This document shows positions 1 to 12,898 of a stretch of DNA of 64,000 nucleotides, one piece after another; position 1 is the first letter of the stretch, and the number at the start of each line of letters is the position of its first letter. Source of the DNA: Lepturacanthus savala (taxonomy: Eukaryota > Chordata > Actinopteri > Scombriformes > Trichiuridae); assembly GCA_030544235.1 (NCBI GenBank), contig CM060463.1, positions 10,329,690-10,393,689 of the forward strand, written 5' to 3'. The notes beneath the pieces were generated by a model, which worked only from the letters and a program-made list of their open reading frames with translations, did no database searches and was not told the origin of the DNA. A program made the position numbers and the translations under genes.

Positions 1-2139
1 CAAGGGCACCTTGGCCCATGGCCAGGAGTGAGAAGATGGGACCCAGGTGCCTACCCCTGGACGGATCCTCTGGACACTCCCACAGGGACTGAAGACCAGA
101 CAGAGAACAGGAAGAAAGCGGAGGACAGTAGAAACCCATAGAGACCTGCCTGCTCAGACTCCCAAGCTGTTCAGCTCTTTATTGTGGACGAATGATGGAT
201 GCTTGCATGGTGGATTAAGTGACAGAGCTGTTCTATGGCTTTTCTGAATTCATTTTTAAGCCAACTTCATTCTCATGGACCAACTTGTCCTTACAACAAA
301 GCATAGCTACTCTGAAAGAGTAACTACACCCTCAAATTCTGCCAGCACCGTCCCTCCCAACATTTATTTAAAAAAAAACGCAACAGACGAGTGGGGGGCA
401 ATGACTATGTGATATTAACTATGCTATGTAGCTACGTAGAATGTGATGCAAGGGTTGTGAAGACACACACTGACCACAGAGTGTAGCAATCTAGTGCTAT
501 TAGTCAGATCTCTCAGACTCTCACAATGTCTGCCCCCAAAAGTTATTTTTATTGGAGGACTTGGGTACCTTCATTGGAGCTGGGATAGAAGTTCTCATTG
601 AGTGTGTGTGTGTGTCTCCAGCCCTAAAAATCATGTTAAGCTGTGAACAGGACCATGAGTTGTGTTTACAGCCACAAAGAAAAATAAATATCTCATTCAT
701 GCAAAACATTGTCTCCTCTGACACTTATGAAGGCTTGCTAATGCTAATGCTAGCAGCAATATATGAGTGGCACAAACTACCATGTGAGGAATCCAGGAAG
801 ATATATACAAGATAGTTTGAGTAGAAAACTTTTTTTTACACAGAATATGTATATAAAAACAAGAATATATGTTATGTGTAAAGCTCAAACAAAGTTTCTC
901 TTTTATGTTTTGGGTTATTCAGTTGCCTCAGTTGCATCTAGTAGTAGTGTGTTTCTGACAAGTCTGCCTGTAAGTAGAAGTACACTAGAGAACTACTGTC
1001 TTACATTTCCAAGTCTCATAGGAGGAAATTAACCAGCCAGGGCTCATTTCAGTTCATCTCATCACTCATGCAGAAACTCTGCTTGAGGTGAGGGCATTCT
1101 TTGACGACAGTTTTCCATGTTTATCTTCAGTTTTAGATGTTGTTTTGTCTCTGGTTTTGTTTACACAATACTTGTCAGGTCAACACAGATATGCAAGCAC
1201 AAAAACACATGCAGGCCGGTTTGATGAAGTGGGCTACAACGTGCCATCAATTTTTTTCTATCATATTTAAAAAAGGTTAATATGATTAAACCATTTAAAG
1301 GACCACAGGGACATGTTGAAAAGAGGTGAGAAAGATGGGAGTTGTTATTTCTACGGGGCATAATTTTGGATGTAAAAAGCTCTTTTAGATCCAAACAGTA
1401 GATAAAGCAAGAAAAAGGAGAGTAAACTGACATCTACCTGACACATGGTCAAAAAGACTTATTACCTCAATAACATTGATAGACTGGACAGACAATCTGC
1501 TTCTCAACTGTCTCTCCTTATTTAACTTTGGTTTACTTTAAACCATTTCAGGAAAGGACAGGAGACATGTTCAGGCCTGTAACCATTACACAGTAGATGC
1601 CAGAATTCAGTGGAGACAGAAATTATCAGCAGCATCACACATGCACGCACTCACACACGCACTGCAGGCCTATCTGCTGAGGATCGGTATGAAAAGACGT
1701 TGTGCTCACTCATTGGCTCAGTGGGATGTTGCAACCCCAGCACCTAACTGGTCCTTATCTCCCCTGAGCAGACTGCACAGCTTGATATGCATCTGTCATA
1801 TTTGTCGGAAAGAAAAAGACACCGCGGTGAGAGCACGATGAGTCAAAAAACGGGCCAGCAACATAAACTCACTTCCCTGCGGTTTCTGCATGACCATGAT
1901 CATTTTCTTGGCTGCGTCGTGTCCCTGGTTAAGAAGACGTTGAGACAAGCACATCCAACACAGTTATGGACGCACACTATTAAATAAACACTTGTATTTG
2001 TGCTTTTCTTGCATGTGTCGTACTGCACCTGATCAGTGACGGTGCTTACATGCCTGCGCAGGTGCACGTTTTAGCAGCGATGTTGTCCTGTACAAGAACA
2101 CGAAGCCGGGTGTAGATTGTCATCATTCCATCATGGCCA
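1..2139. other. Non-coding; possible 3' end of an upstream gene at the very start
   Basis: The first ~180 nt are GC-richer than what follows and are open in frame 1 up to TAG at 142-144; a short CDS end plus 3' untranslated region (AATAAA at about 682) cannot be excluded. No protein is recognised. The rest is AT-rich with nothing notable. Confidence 0.3.
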
Positions 2140-2310
2140 TCACCATAACAACAGATAAGGCCCTGTCCTCTTGTCGTCATAGCGGCCTTACATCAGCTCC
2201 ATCAGCTGCTGTGGCTAGCTGAGCCTCTCACTGTGCGGGTATGAGTGTCTATCTGAGGGCTATCTGGCCTGATAAGAGCTGGGAAAGAGCCAGCAGAGTG
2301 ACACGTTTGC
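2140..2310. promoter_or_regulatory. Candidate conserved regulatory block with GATA sites
   Basis: Non-repetitive, CpG-retaining sequence with four GATA-type motifs in about 125 nt (AGATAAGG near 2153, CTATCTG near 2249, CTATCTGG near 2260, TGATAAGA near 2270). Inferred from composition only. Confidence 0.25.
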
Positions 2311-2709
2311 CGCCGAGCACTAAAGGTTGCAAAGAATATGGAGTTGATGGTGTGAGGGCTTAAGTATCATACACATCTTTTCATACTTTAACATTGTAGC
2401 TTAACACACTGGGATATGAACATCATGTATGCAGGTATAATCACTGTTCTCTCACTGTAATGTTGAGCTTCGTTCTCTGTGCTACGTTCACGCCAGCCCA
2501 TGTCCTCCCAAGAAAAATGACTACATAGGTAGACAATTTTGTGTTTTCTATGAAAAGTTACACTTTCATTTACCGCCATGAGTTAGAAATATAGTCGAGA
2601 TATTGACAAGGTTAGAAATAAAGATTTGTATTTTAAATAATAATTTTTTCCTTCAAACTTTGCTTTTGTCAAAGGAAGGTCAGTTTTCTCACTTCTCTAA
2701 CCAGCTAAA

Positions 2710-3006
2710 CTATTTTCAGCTGTGCTAACATGATTGCACAAGGGTTTTCTAATCATCCATTAGCTTTCTGACACAATGAGCAAACACATTGCACCATTAG
2801 AACACTGGGGTGATAGTTGCTAGAAATGGGCCTCTACACACCTATGTAGATATTGCACCAAAAATCAGGCATTTTCAGCTAGAATACTCATTTACAACAT
2901 TAGCAATGTATAGAGTGTATTTCTTAAATTGTTTAAAGTTATCTTCATTGAAAAAAACACTGCTTTTCTTTCAAAAATAAGGACATTTTTAAGTGACCCC
3001 AAACTT
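2710..3006 (-). mobile_element. Dispersed teleost repeat, copy A
   Basis: Near-full copy of a common fish repeat, including GGCCTCTACACACCTATGTA, TATTGCACCA, AACATTAGCAATGTATAGAG and AAAGTTATCTTCATTGAAAA. It is the reverse-complement relative of copy B at 59131-59386. The family class (DNA transposon or SINE) is not clear to me. Confidence 0.75.
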
Positions 3007-5464
3007 CACTACATAGACACTACAAACGGTAGTGTATATGTCAAATTACATTATAGCAGGAGACGGGTTGAGTGGATGGTTAGACAGATGCCAAAAGTGG
3101 ACTTAGCTGCAGGAGACCTTCTTGCTTCCTTTTCCTACCGCAAGTCAGGACAGTTCATAAACTGAAATGTGGCTGTGTCCACAATCCCCCACTGCTCCCT
3201 TACTAGTAGGAATATATAGGACTTTTTAAAAAATAATTTCAGATACTACTTGGGTCATTTTGTCTGCTGTAAATACCATTATGCATTCTGATGGTATATA
3301 TTGCTTGGTTAGTGCAGGTATGTGACCATCAGTTGAAAAACTACTTTTCACAATGTGTTGTAAGATGCATTGAGTTCACAATATATGTGCCTAAACATAT
3401 GCAGACCTTATACACAGTGTTGTGAGACAATAAAACATAATCAATTCTTAAAGCAGCATATTAGAAAACGCTTATTCTGGAATGCATGGTACAATCGACC
3501 TATGTCGTCGTTTAATTATGAGGACATGTTGGTTTATGCCTCTGATTGACTTTCAGCCTGCCAAGCCATCATTAATTGGCAACACACATACACGTGCACA
3601 CACTCATGTACGCAGACCCACACATACAGAACATCTAATCCAGCTAATCCACCCTGCCAGTTGAACAACTGGTAACATGGTTAATCACCCATGTAAAAAT
3701 ACAGACAAGACCAAATTGACTGATAGAATTATTCCATTTACCCGTCTGATTAAAACATTTCACCACTGCCATGGTTCAGTGGAGATCATCTCAGGAAAAA
3801 AAGAAAACAACACATGAAAATGAATTAAAAGTCAGTGATGTAAACAGCTTCATTCAATTATTGGTGCAAATAACAAGCTCTGTAGCATGATAACTGGCAC
3901 GTACAGACACATCAAATTAGCTTGGAAGAAAAATAGGGAATCAGGGAGCCACTCTGAAACTCTTTAAAAGGGCAGGACAGACTTCTTGAAACAGGAGACA
4001 CTTTCTCCAAACAAGGGAAGCACTCTCCTGAAAGGGAAGAATGAGTATTTTACGACACTCTTTCAGATGGCAAAAAATACACGCCGGACACGAGCTCATT
4101 TGACCTTGGGTCACTTCCCAAAAGCCCTTGCTCCCCGTGTGACATCATAGGCTGCGGGGGTCAAAGTGAAGTGTGCTGAGACAGTGGGGTGCCGACTGAA
4201 CTACGGGCAGAGAAAGGCAGAGTGAGACAAAGGAAAAGTGTGGTGACTGAGAGAGGGCTCTGATTCGTTTCCTTGGCAGGGTGACAAAACTGTGTGGAAT
4301 GCAGTGGAGAGGGGAAAGAGAAGTGATCAAGAGCTCAAGAACGAAAAAATAGACGACAGACGAGGGGAGAGAGGCCTGCTGAATAAGCCAGCATGGCAGG
4401 GCCTTCTGTTGATTCATTTCCCCTTTCCCACCCTATTACCATTCTCTTGTCCTCCCTCCCACTCCCTTTCTGCAACTGTACGACCATTAACTACATGCCC
4501 ACTGTTCCTATAATAGCCTCTTTCTGTCCTGATGGAAGGAATAAAGGTAAGGTGAGCGACTCTTTACATTGAACACAGAAGCACTTTGTGCGCGCCAAGT
4601 ATGCAGTGAAGTCAACGAGAGCTACAATTAATTTAGACTTCACCTATGAGCGTGCACTCGCATGCACAAACACAGCAGACTGCACAAACCAAATAACAGT
4701 GGAGAGGGCAACGGGCTGCCTCTGTCAGACGCATTTCACAGTGGCCTATCACAGCCAGGCGTACCAGGCCTGCGGCCAACCACTGCTTATGCTCTGGGTA
4801 AACACGACCACTTCGGCCGCATGGAGCCTCACACACACTCGCTGAGTGCCATTCTACACGCAATCCCCAGTCACACATACAGGCTGTGTGATTAATGGAG
4901 TGCGAGCATTGGATATGACAGCATTACTAAATGTCTGTGATAAAGAGCGCTCCGTTTCCTTTCGGAGCGTTTTTTGCGCCCATCGCTGTGTCCATCTGAC
5001 TCAGGACTCCTGTGAAGCTAGCTAGGCAGGAGAAGTACCACCTAGGCATAATGTTTAGCATTTAATTTGATAGTGATGAAATGCTCTGCCTTGGTAAAGT
5101 ATTTTAATACCTCCATTATACTTTACTGGCAGCAGATTTAAGTTTATAGGACACACACACAAATTTAAAAGGTTCCAAGGTTCTCTACATGCATCAGATT
5201 TTAAAGAAGCTGTATTATGGAAAAAAAAACACCTTTTTAGTGACTGTGTGTAAATATTTAGGTTTCTGCTGGTTCCTGTTAAGACACAAACTTTGAAACA
5301 AGACCACCCATTCAGTCTGTTCTGGTCTGGCCTCCTCTGGAGTGTTGCTGAAACCTGGCTGAACGCGAGCCAGATAGAAATGGTGATGTCACAACGGAAG
5401 AAGGATTATACTTTAGCGATTCATTCTCTGTATTTGAGCCATCCTTTACACCACGAGTGGTGGG
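3007..5464. other. Non-coding stretch
   Basis: No recognised gene. Includes a small CA-rich patch near 3580-3630 and a short perfect inverted repeat GAGCGCTCCG...CGGAGCG near 4946-4969. Otherwise unremarkable. Confidence 0.5.
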
Positions 5465-5640
5465 CTGGCACGGTGCGGCACCTGGGGACCAACTCCAGTT
5501 GTTCCGCCAGTGGCCTGGTCAGGGGCCCTGACGGGAGAAACCCTAACATTCATGTCTTTTGGCAGTGGGGAGAATACCGGAGCGCTAAGCAGAAAACCAC
5601 CGGAGCACCCAGCGGAAACCCACGCAAACCTCTGAGAAAA
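5465..5640 (+). mobile_element. Old SINE-related remnant
   Basis: CCAGTGGCCTGGTCAGGGGC, CTGACGGGAGAAACCCTAAC, ATTCATGTCTTTTGGCAGTG, ACCGGAGCACCCAGCGG and AAACCCACGCAAACC align by eye with the central part of the SINE at 60482-60826, on the opposite strand. A chance 141-codon open frame (5293-5718) runs through it and should not be annotated as a gene. Confidence 0.55.
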
Positions 5641-8407
5641 AAAAAAGCAAAATCCAAACAGGAGGAGGACCTGGCAAGGCCGGATAAGTTAATAGTAACT
5701 GCTCCTAGATCTGTGTAGCTGTCCCTCCTTCTGCAGTGCTTGTACTTGACTTCAGTTTCTCCAATCAACCCCTCTGATGGGTCTGAGGGGTGTGAAATTT
5801 CCGACAGCGGTTAGCCAATCGCAACAGATTTGGCGTTTGGGCAGGGAGAGGAGAGGGAGAAACAGGGTTTTTCAGAGTGAGTGTGTGAGGAGGTGGACTG
5901 CATTGCTGCCACAGGTCTAACTAGATGCATTTGGGCCATAAAAGCATGCAAATCTTTATAAACACGCTACGGAAATTAAAACGATAAAATGAGAAAATAG
6001 CCTAATAGGGACCATTTAACATAAGTGTTAAACTAACATCTATTTATCCCGTTCCCGTGCTGACAGACGTGTATCCTCTGATATAGTAGTTATTTCAGAA
6101 CACTGAACTGTAGACCCATGTTTACACAATGCTAAGTCGGGTCATGAGTCATTTGTGCAGTTATTCAACAGTTTGAATGTAGTTTGGCTTCATTATATGC
6201 CCATCATGTGACAGCAGTCAGCCAGAGTGCCCCCCTCCACGGCGCCATAGCTCCTCTTCCCTCCTCTGCATCTTCTCATGCCCGTCTCTCACCCCGCTCC
6301 CCCACCTTCTACTGGCGCCTGTACGGTTAGTTAGGGATTGCCACAGGACATCATGTGACAAACAAGCAAACACACACAAACACACTGCCACGTGCACGAA
6401 CACACACATACACACACACCAGCAGACGTACGAGCATGTAAACTACAAGCACCAACACATTCATTCGTCATTCTGCCTTCCATTGACTTCTTTCATGTGG
6501 GACAACTTGAATGAGCAGTAGAGCCCTCGGACAATAGAATCCATTCTACTGGCAGCATCGGGGCTATGTGTCCATGTGTGTTAGTCGCATTAGTGGCCAG
6601 ACACACCTTGAGGCAAAATGTTATCACTTACTTACTGTAGTTGGAGCCTCTCCAATTGTAGGAGTAAGGACTTGTTGTTTTATGACAAGTTAATTAATGC
6701 TGGTTATGAATCAGGCTGTTCAAAAGTATTTATATGGTTTGTCCTTGACAACTCCTTGCCATTAATATTTCTAAGAAAGAAGACAGTTTAGGCTTCAAGC
6801 ACTTTGATTTATTTAGGGGACTTCTCAATTTAGTGACGTATGGATGTTGGAAGACAGGAAATATTAATATCTTGAAAGGAAGCCATTAGGAGGATAACAC
6901 CCTGTTGATCCCAATACTCATTACTTGACCTCCTTACCTACGGTATCCAACCCAGCCCCGGCTTCCCTGAATCCCCCCCCCCCCACACACACACTCACTT
7001 TCCTCCCTGCCTGGCAGACCTCCAAAGTCTGAAACTCTAGACAGCGCTGGTTCTGCCCTCTCTACAAAATTTAGGAAGCCATTAGCAACATCAAATCATT
7101 ACTTCAGGAAAAGGGAGAGAGTGATCCGTGGGGGGTGGGTGAGGTGGAGCGACGACGAAAGGGGGGAAAAAGAACAGGCACAAGAACAAGAGACACACAG
7201 AAACAGAGAGATATCAGATTCCTCCTGTTTTCAGTCACTCCATTACAATAATGTGCAGGGAGCTATTTTACTAATACATAATGGAATGATACCCATAATA
7301 AACAGTTAACTACATCACTGACCAAGAGGGTCAGTGTAACAATGGAACTACACACTCCGTGTAGGAATGCCTGGCAAGCATACAACCATGTGTGTGTACA
7401 AAACTAAAGGTGCAATCATTACATTTTTGTATACCAGACAAAGTGAACAAGCATGAAATAACTGCAGCAAAATCTTTAATTTATGTCTGCACTGGAGACA
7501 AACATGCAAATAGAACAAATAAACCGGTGACACCACCTGTTCCATTTACAGTAAATACTCCTCTTTTCATGTGCTCCAACACTTCTGCTTTTCCTCACTC
7601 TCACTCGCCCCCTTTCGTTGCTGCACTGTCACCCCAACCCTAATCCAGTTCAAATGTAAACAGGCTTAGGTCTTCATTCCTCGCTTAAACCGTATCAAAT
7701 GTATCAAAGCGGAGGCTCAGTGGTGTCCCTGGCTACAGAGGGGTCAGGCCAGGGCCACACAGGGCCACACACTCTACTCAATTAGCCTGAGAGCTAGTTG
7801 GTCCGTCTGACCAACACAGCGTGTGCTTCTGCTCGTGTGTGTGACAGACGGAAACAGCATGTGAGTGTATGTGCACGTCCTTGCCTCCCTCTGTGTACAT
7901 AGTGCATTGTATGAGTGTGTAATCATACGTGAGTGTTGGCGACTGAATGTAAATGGTGCTGTGTACTGGGTTAATAGGTCACTTCACGGTTATAAGGGGC
8001 ATGAGTATGTGTATATAATCATGTGTGTGTGCCTGTGTATCTGTGTGTGTGTATGTGTGTCTAGCAGAGACATGAAGTCTCAAGGCACCATCAACCAAAA
8101 GAGAAAATATGTGAAAGGTTGTCTGCAGGCTAAGGACAATAATGCAGTCTGTGTCTGCAGCAACATTATTTCTCCGGTTAAGTCAGAAGCCCTGGAGGAG
8201 TCCTTGATGGCCTTGAGAGCACATCGCCTGAATATCCTTTGAATATCCTTTTTTTTTTTTCTTTTAAATATAGCACAGAATACAATCCCCACTCAGATGG
8301 GATACCATGGATTTTGCAAGCTGGTTAAAGCTACTTCTGCCTTCTTAAACAAGTATTTTATTTAAACGACGAGCACATTATAAAACACAGCCATTTAATC
8401 ATGAAGC

Positions 8408-8437
8408 CATAACCAGGAGGTACATAACCAGGAGGTA
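8408..8437. repeat. 15-bp perfect tandem duplication
   Basis: CATAACCAGGAGGTA occurs twice head to tail. Confidence 0.95.
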
Positions 8438-9180
8438 CATATGTTTACTTAAGACAAACTAATGTGCTAAATCTGTCTATTTTATTGCTGATTAAAATCT
8501 ACCATTACACGATTACTCATTTAAAAGATAATTTGGCCGTTTCTTGTTTTATCCTGAGAAGCATTATCACTTCTCACATGGAATGGTTTTCTCTTGATAA
8601 AATCCTTGCATTTGCCCTTCGACCCTTTCTTATAATGTGCTGGTGCATCTATGGTTGATACATATGTGGGAAACAACTCCAACTAAAGCTCTCATTATTT
8701 AACTATCTTGTTCTATCATACAACAGGAGGAGGAGAGGAAGTGTCCCGAGAGACACTACAATCTGTTTTCTTGTCAAGGTCCAATCTCATCAGATACAAA
8801 TATTATTGCTCTTTCACAAGCAGGAGCTAATTGGAAACAATCACACTAATTAGCAAAAGTGAAGCAATAGCTCAGATCCACAAAGTCGTCCTATCCAGAC
8901 TCGGCTAAACAATGATTGAATTTTGATATAATAATAACGGCCAGTTTACCATTCAGTGATTTCTCCCTAATCAAGTAATCAGTATAATTGCGGTCAACCT
9001 ATTTTGTGGGTCTGGAGGTCCCTTAGGGGCCCTCCAATAGAAGGAACCTCCTTCCAATCTCCATCCCAAGCCCATCACTCTTCCTCAGGCACTCAACTGT
9101 CAATCTGACCCTGATCTGGGAACCTGGCCTTATCTGATCCCCCAGAGGGGGGTGGAGGGGTAGTAGTGGTGGGGCGTCCC

Positions 9181-9200
9181 AGCCAAGCCAAGCCAAGCCA
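9181..9200. repeat. (AGCCA)4 tandem pentamer
   Basis: Four perfect copies of AGCCA. Confidence 0.95.
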
Positions 9201-10129
9201 TGTCTACATACCTCTCCATAAACAGCTCCCCTTAAACTTTCACACCCTGAGGTACAACCCAATGTTTGTTTTAACAGATGGCCTAACGTGAAGCTTTCTA
9301 TAATATAACTCTGCATAAATGTCATGTCATGAAGCCATAACGATAGCAGAGGATCAGCAATGACCTGTTGCTTTAATAGTAGAAATATAGAAATAAAAAG
9401 GTAAGGGTAAGCTGAAAATGTTTAGGTTGAGCAAGACATTCAATAACATTGTGAAACAGGTACTGACACTTTAATAAAAGTAAAGATGCTGAGGACAGAT
9501 TATCCAATATAGTTTCACAACTATTCAGAAACTTCTAGGTTAGAATTTGAGAAAACAATCTCACCACGGGGTTCATTTAGTAGCTGATCTGGTGCTTTCA
9601 ATCATATCACATGATTTTTTCAGTATGCAGAGTTTGTCCAGTTGTCATGGAACAGAAGACGATAAAATGAAATTTTGTATATAGAGGCTGAGTGGTATTT
9701 ATATTTTTTCCACAGCATTTTCAGCCACTACATGTGAAATTCATTTTCAAAAGCTGCAGATGCCTACTAAGATGCATCATTGTGTAATTACAAAATACCT
9801 GGTTCGATTCTGACTGGTGACCTTTGACTGGTGTTGCATATCATCCTTTTTGCTTTCTCCACCTGCACACTTATTTCCTCTCTTGTGTCACTTCTAAAAT
9901 AAATGCAGAAATGCACATACGTTTTTTTTCTAAAGCGTACTGTTCTGTAACTGCCTCTGACTGTAGTGACAAGTGAAAATAGTTACTTCCTTTATTTCCC
10001 CATAATTCTATGTGTGATATTGATCAACACAAATACCGTTTGAATTTAAGTAAATGCTTTGAGAAGTGTTTGTCCACCTCTCTGTGACATTGTTGCGGTG
10101 TGTTGACTTGTCTCCTTCTTTTTATCAAC

Positions 10130-10350
10130 AGATTCCATCATGCCACGCTGAAATAGCTCTGTCAGGTCTTGTAGCTAATCGTCCCGAGGCTTGTCCATCA
10201 GACGCAGATTCAATTGGAGCCTTTTAATTAATAATGCAGTTTATCGGGGGGGACATCAGGCGCTGGGGCTGCGGTGGGTGCGGGTGGTACATTGGGAGCT
10301 TGTTTTTGTAATTGGGAGGCCTGATTAGGCTCTAGAGGAAGCTTTTAAGA
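10130..10350. promoter_or_regulatory. Candidate conserved regulatory block
   Basis: Unique sequence with homeodomain-type cores (TTTTAATTAATAATG, GTAATTGGGAGG, CTGATTAGG) and TTTATCGG. It looks like a conserved non-coding element; conservation not tested. Confidence 0.25.
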
Positions 10351-12300
10351 CTGCAAGGTTATCAGTGCTCCTCCCTTCGTCTGTCATCACCTCCTCAATG
10401 TGGGCTCCTGATTTCCTTCTTTGCTCTTGTCTGATCACTTTTATTACATTACCTTTTCCCTGCTGGTTTCTCTTTTTTTCTTCTTTTTAATCTACTCGTT
10501 GCTGCCTTCAACAGGTGTCTGGCATCACATTCCTCCAATGGGCTGCCTGCACTGTGTATTACATATCTCAATACTTATTTTTTATGCATCATTTTACCAA
10601 CTCCCTTGTCTCCCTCCCAGAGTCTCAGCCTGACTCCCTCAGCACTCAGGAAGCTGGACAGCTCCTGTCCAGCCTGATGTGAATGGAGACTTATTGATTA
10701 CAGCCGGCTGTGGGTTGGGGGCCCTAATGCATTTACACCTGACTATACTCCCTCTACACATTCTATTTGTCCCTCTCAATTATAGCTACGCCATAACGGA
10801 TCCATACAACTCCCCTGATACTCAATGACTTTCTCTGAGCTCTTTTTTTCTGTACCGATCTCATTCTCCCCCCCCCCCCTCCCCCCCTTTCCCCATTTTC
10901 TACCCCACCCTCAGCCTCTCTGTCCTCTGTGATCCCTGGGGTATTATCTCTAACGGTACTGTTTGCAAGGCCAGTCTGGTGTTGGCATGGCTGATGTATT
11001 TTGGTGTGCAACGATGTGTTCTTTCAAATTGATTCAAATTGACCAATAGTGCATAGCAACACGGAGGAAACACCCACAACTGTCAGCTGAGGCTTCCTGC
11101 TGTTATGGGCCGAGCTGCTTTAACTTGGTAATAAACTAACAATATTAGATCAAGTCATTTATGTAATAAGATCTGAGCATCATATCACATTGCACTAGCG
11201 TATCACACAAGCTATCTTGATTTGTAAGCAGAGAAAACAGCTAAATAAGCATGATTTAAATGCAAGATAAGCAAGTTAAATTTTTTTCTGTAGGACATTC
11301 AATTATCCAAATGTCATCCAGACATTTTGGGACCTCTGAAAAAGAACGTCCACTGCAAAGCTTAGTGAGGAAATGGGGAGATTGATTTAAGGATCAAACT
11401 AAAAGCAAAGCGAGAAGAAGAGAGATGAACCCAACCGTGGTTAATTTTATTGTGGTGAATTACTGCATCTGACAGATCAAACAACATTTTTGTTCATGTA
11501 AGACTAAAACGTGTCTCCCTCCCTGTCTCTGTCTTCCTGTCTCGGTATGCTATGATCTCTGAGGAACGTCCCACCCTGTCTCTGTCTCAAACTATTAACC
11601 CCACTTTTGCCTCCTGAAACCATGGTCGAAGAAAGGGTAATCTCTGTACTGGACTGGCCTCCTTTTGACTCCTTTTGTCTTCCTGTGCCTTGCTTCTTTG
11701 AGAAGGAGTATTTTTATAGTAAAATAGACGTGAGAGGAAAAAACACTGGTCAGTGAAAAAAAAAAAGTCAGTCAGTTTAAAATGAAACTTCCTTGTGAAG
11801 CGAAATGCATAAATACAGATGGCTAAACATGAATCACTGTGAATGAAAACAAATGAGTTGTTCTTGTAAAGCCAATAGTACACGTACAGATGACTGAACA
11901 TGAATCACTGTGGATAAAAACAAACCAAGTTTCTTTCCATGTAATAAAACACATTAATGTCCCATGTGACTAATATCTAGCAGGGAGATAATGGTGTTAG
12001 GGGTTGTGCTGGGGAGATCTGTGATCTTTGTCTGCCTGTTTGGAAAAGACATATAAATCATTTGAGAATAGTCTTAAAATGTGAGCCAGATAAGAGGAGT
12101 GGGGGGGGGGCATAGGGAAGGGAAAAGTGCTTACATACCAGTCTGTTTATGACAGTGATCATTTTAACACTTAACCGGACACTTTAAAGAGTATAATTCC
12201 TGTGAAACACCCAATCTCATATTGTATATAAACTGAATGATTATGTAGGTATTGATGAAAACATTTTGTTACAACTACCATCATTTTATTAGATAATGGT
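10351..12300. other. Non-coding stretch
   Basis: No recognised gene. C-rich runs at 10868-10887 and short pyrimidine tracts; otherwise unremarkable. Confidence 0.5.
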
Positions 12301-12440
12301 CAGTGGCGGCTTATCAATAGGGGGCGCTAGGATGCCGCCCTATTCAAAATTTCAGGACGAAAGTAAACATAAATTCTGTAATAAAATGTAACTACCACAC
12401 CTGCTCAGTGTTCATTCATACAATAGGTTACTTTTAATTT
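12301..12440. mobile_element. Probable DNA-transposon end (CAGTGGCGGCT family)
   Basis: CAGTGGCGGCTTATCAATAG, GGGGCGCTAGG and ATGCCGCCCTA form a near-palindromic terminal sequence known from fish DNA transposons. The rest of the element may extend toward 13060 but I could not define the far end. Confidence 0.45.
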
Positions 12441-12800
12441 TTTGAGCCTTTCCATTGCATATTGTGTTTATTTGGGTTATTTTATATTTCAATAGTGACG
12501 GGCAATGGTCAAATGAGTGTGTTTGTGTGATCTTAAACTATTGGCTACCATGTGACTTCATGCTGGTCTCTAATTGGTCACTTAAAGATTCTACTTCCGG
12601 ATTCAGCTCTCTGTGTCCGTGGCTAATCAGCGCATTAGGGTAATTTTTTATCCAATTTAATTGATCCATGATACCTGTGAAATGAAGTCACACCATAGCA
12701 CCTTGGATGCACCTGTCAATACAAAAAAAAAATAGATGCGCGTGTCACTCAAACAGTGACAGACTTTTCCATGTACTTACGGAGGGAGGAAGAGGAATGG

Positions 12801-12806
<6 letters not shown>

Positions 12807-12894
<88 letters not shown>
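12807..12894. repeat. Compound microsatellite (AT)27(AG)17
   Basis: Uninterrupted AT run at 12807-12860 changing to AG at 12861-12894. Confidence 0.98.

Positions 12895-12898
<4 letters not shown>

Larger units (their letters stand above)
5641..10129. other. Non-coding stretch
   Basis: No recognised gene. Holds short CA/GT microsatellites (6370-6420, 8025-8060), a C run at 6977-6986, the 15-bp and pentamer duplications listed separately, and one AGATAAGGCC site (9126-9135, as GGCCTTATCT). Confidence 0.5.

Noticed and set aside
5293..5718. Open frame of 141 codons on the plus strand
   Set aside because: Overlaps a SINE-related remnant and has no recognisable domain; the frame is coincidental.
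8399..9342. 15-bp match TCATGAAGCCATAAC at 8399-8413 and 9328-9342
   Set aside because: Flanks do not match, so a chance or very old similarity is as likely as duplication.
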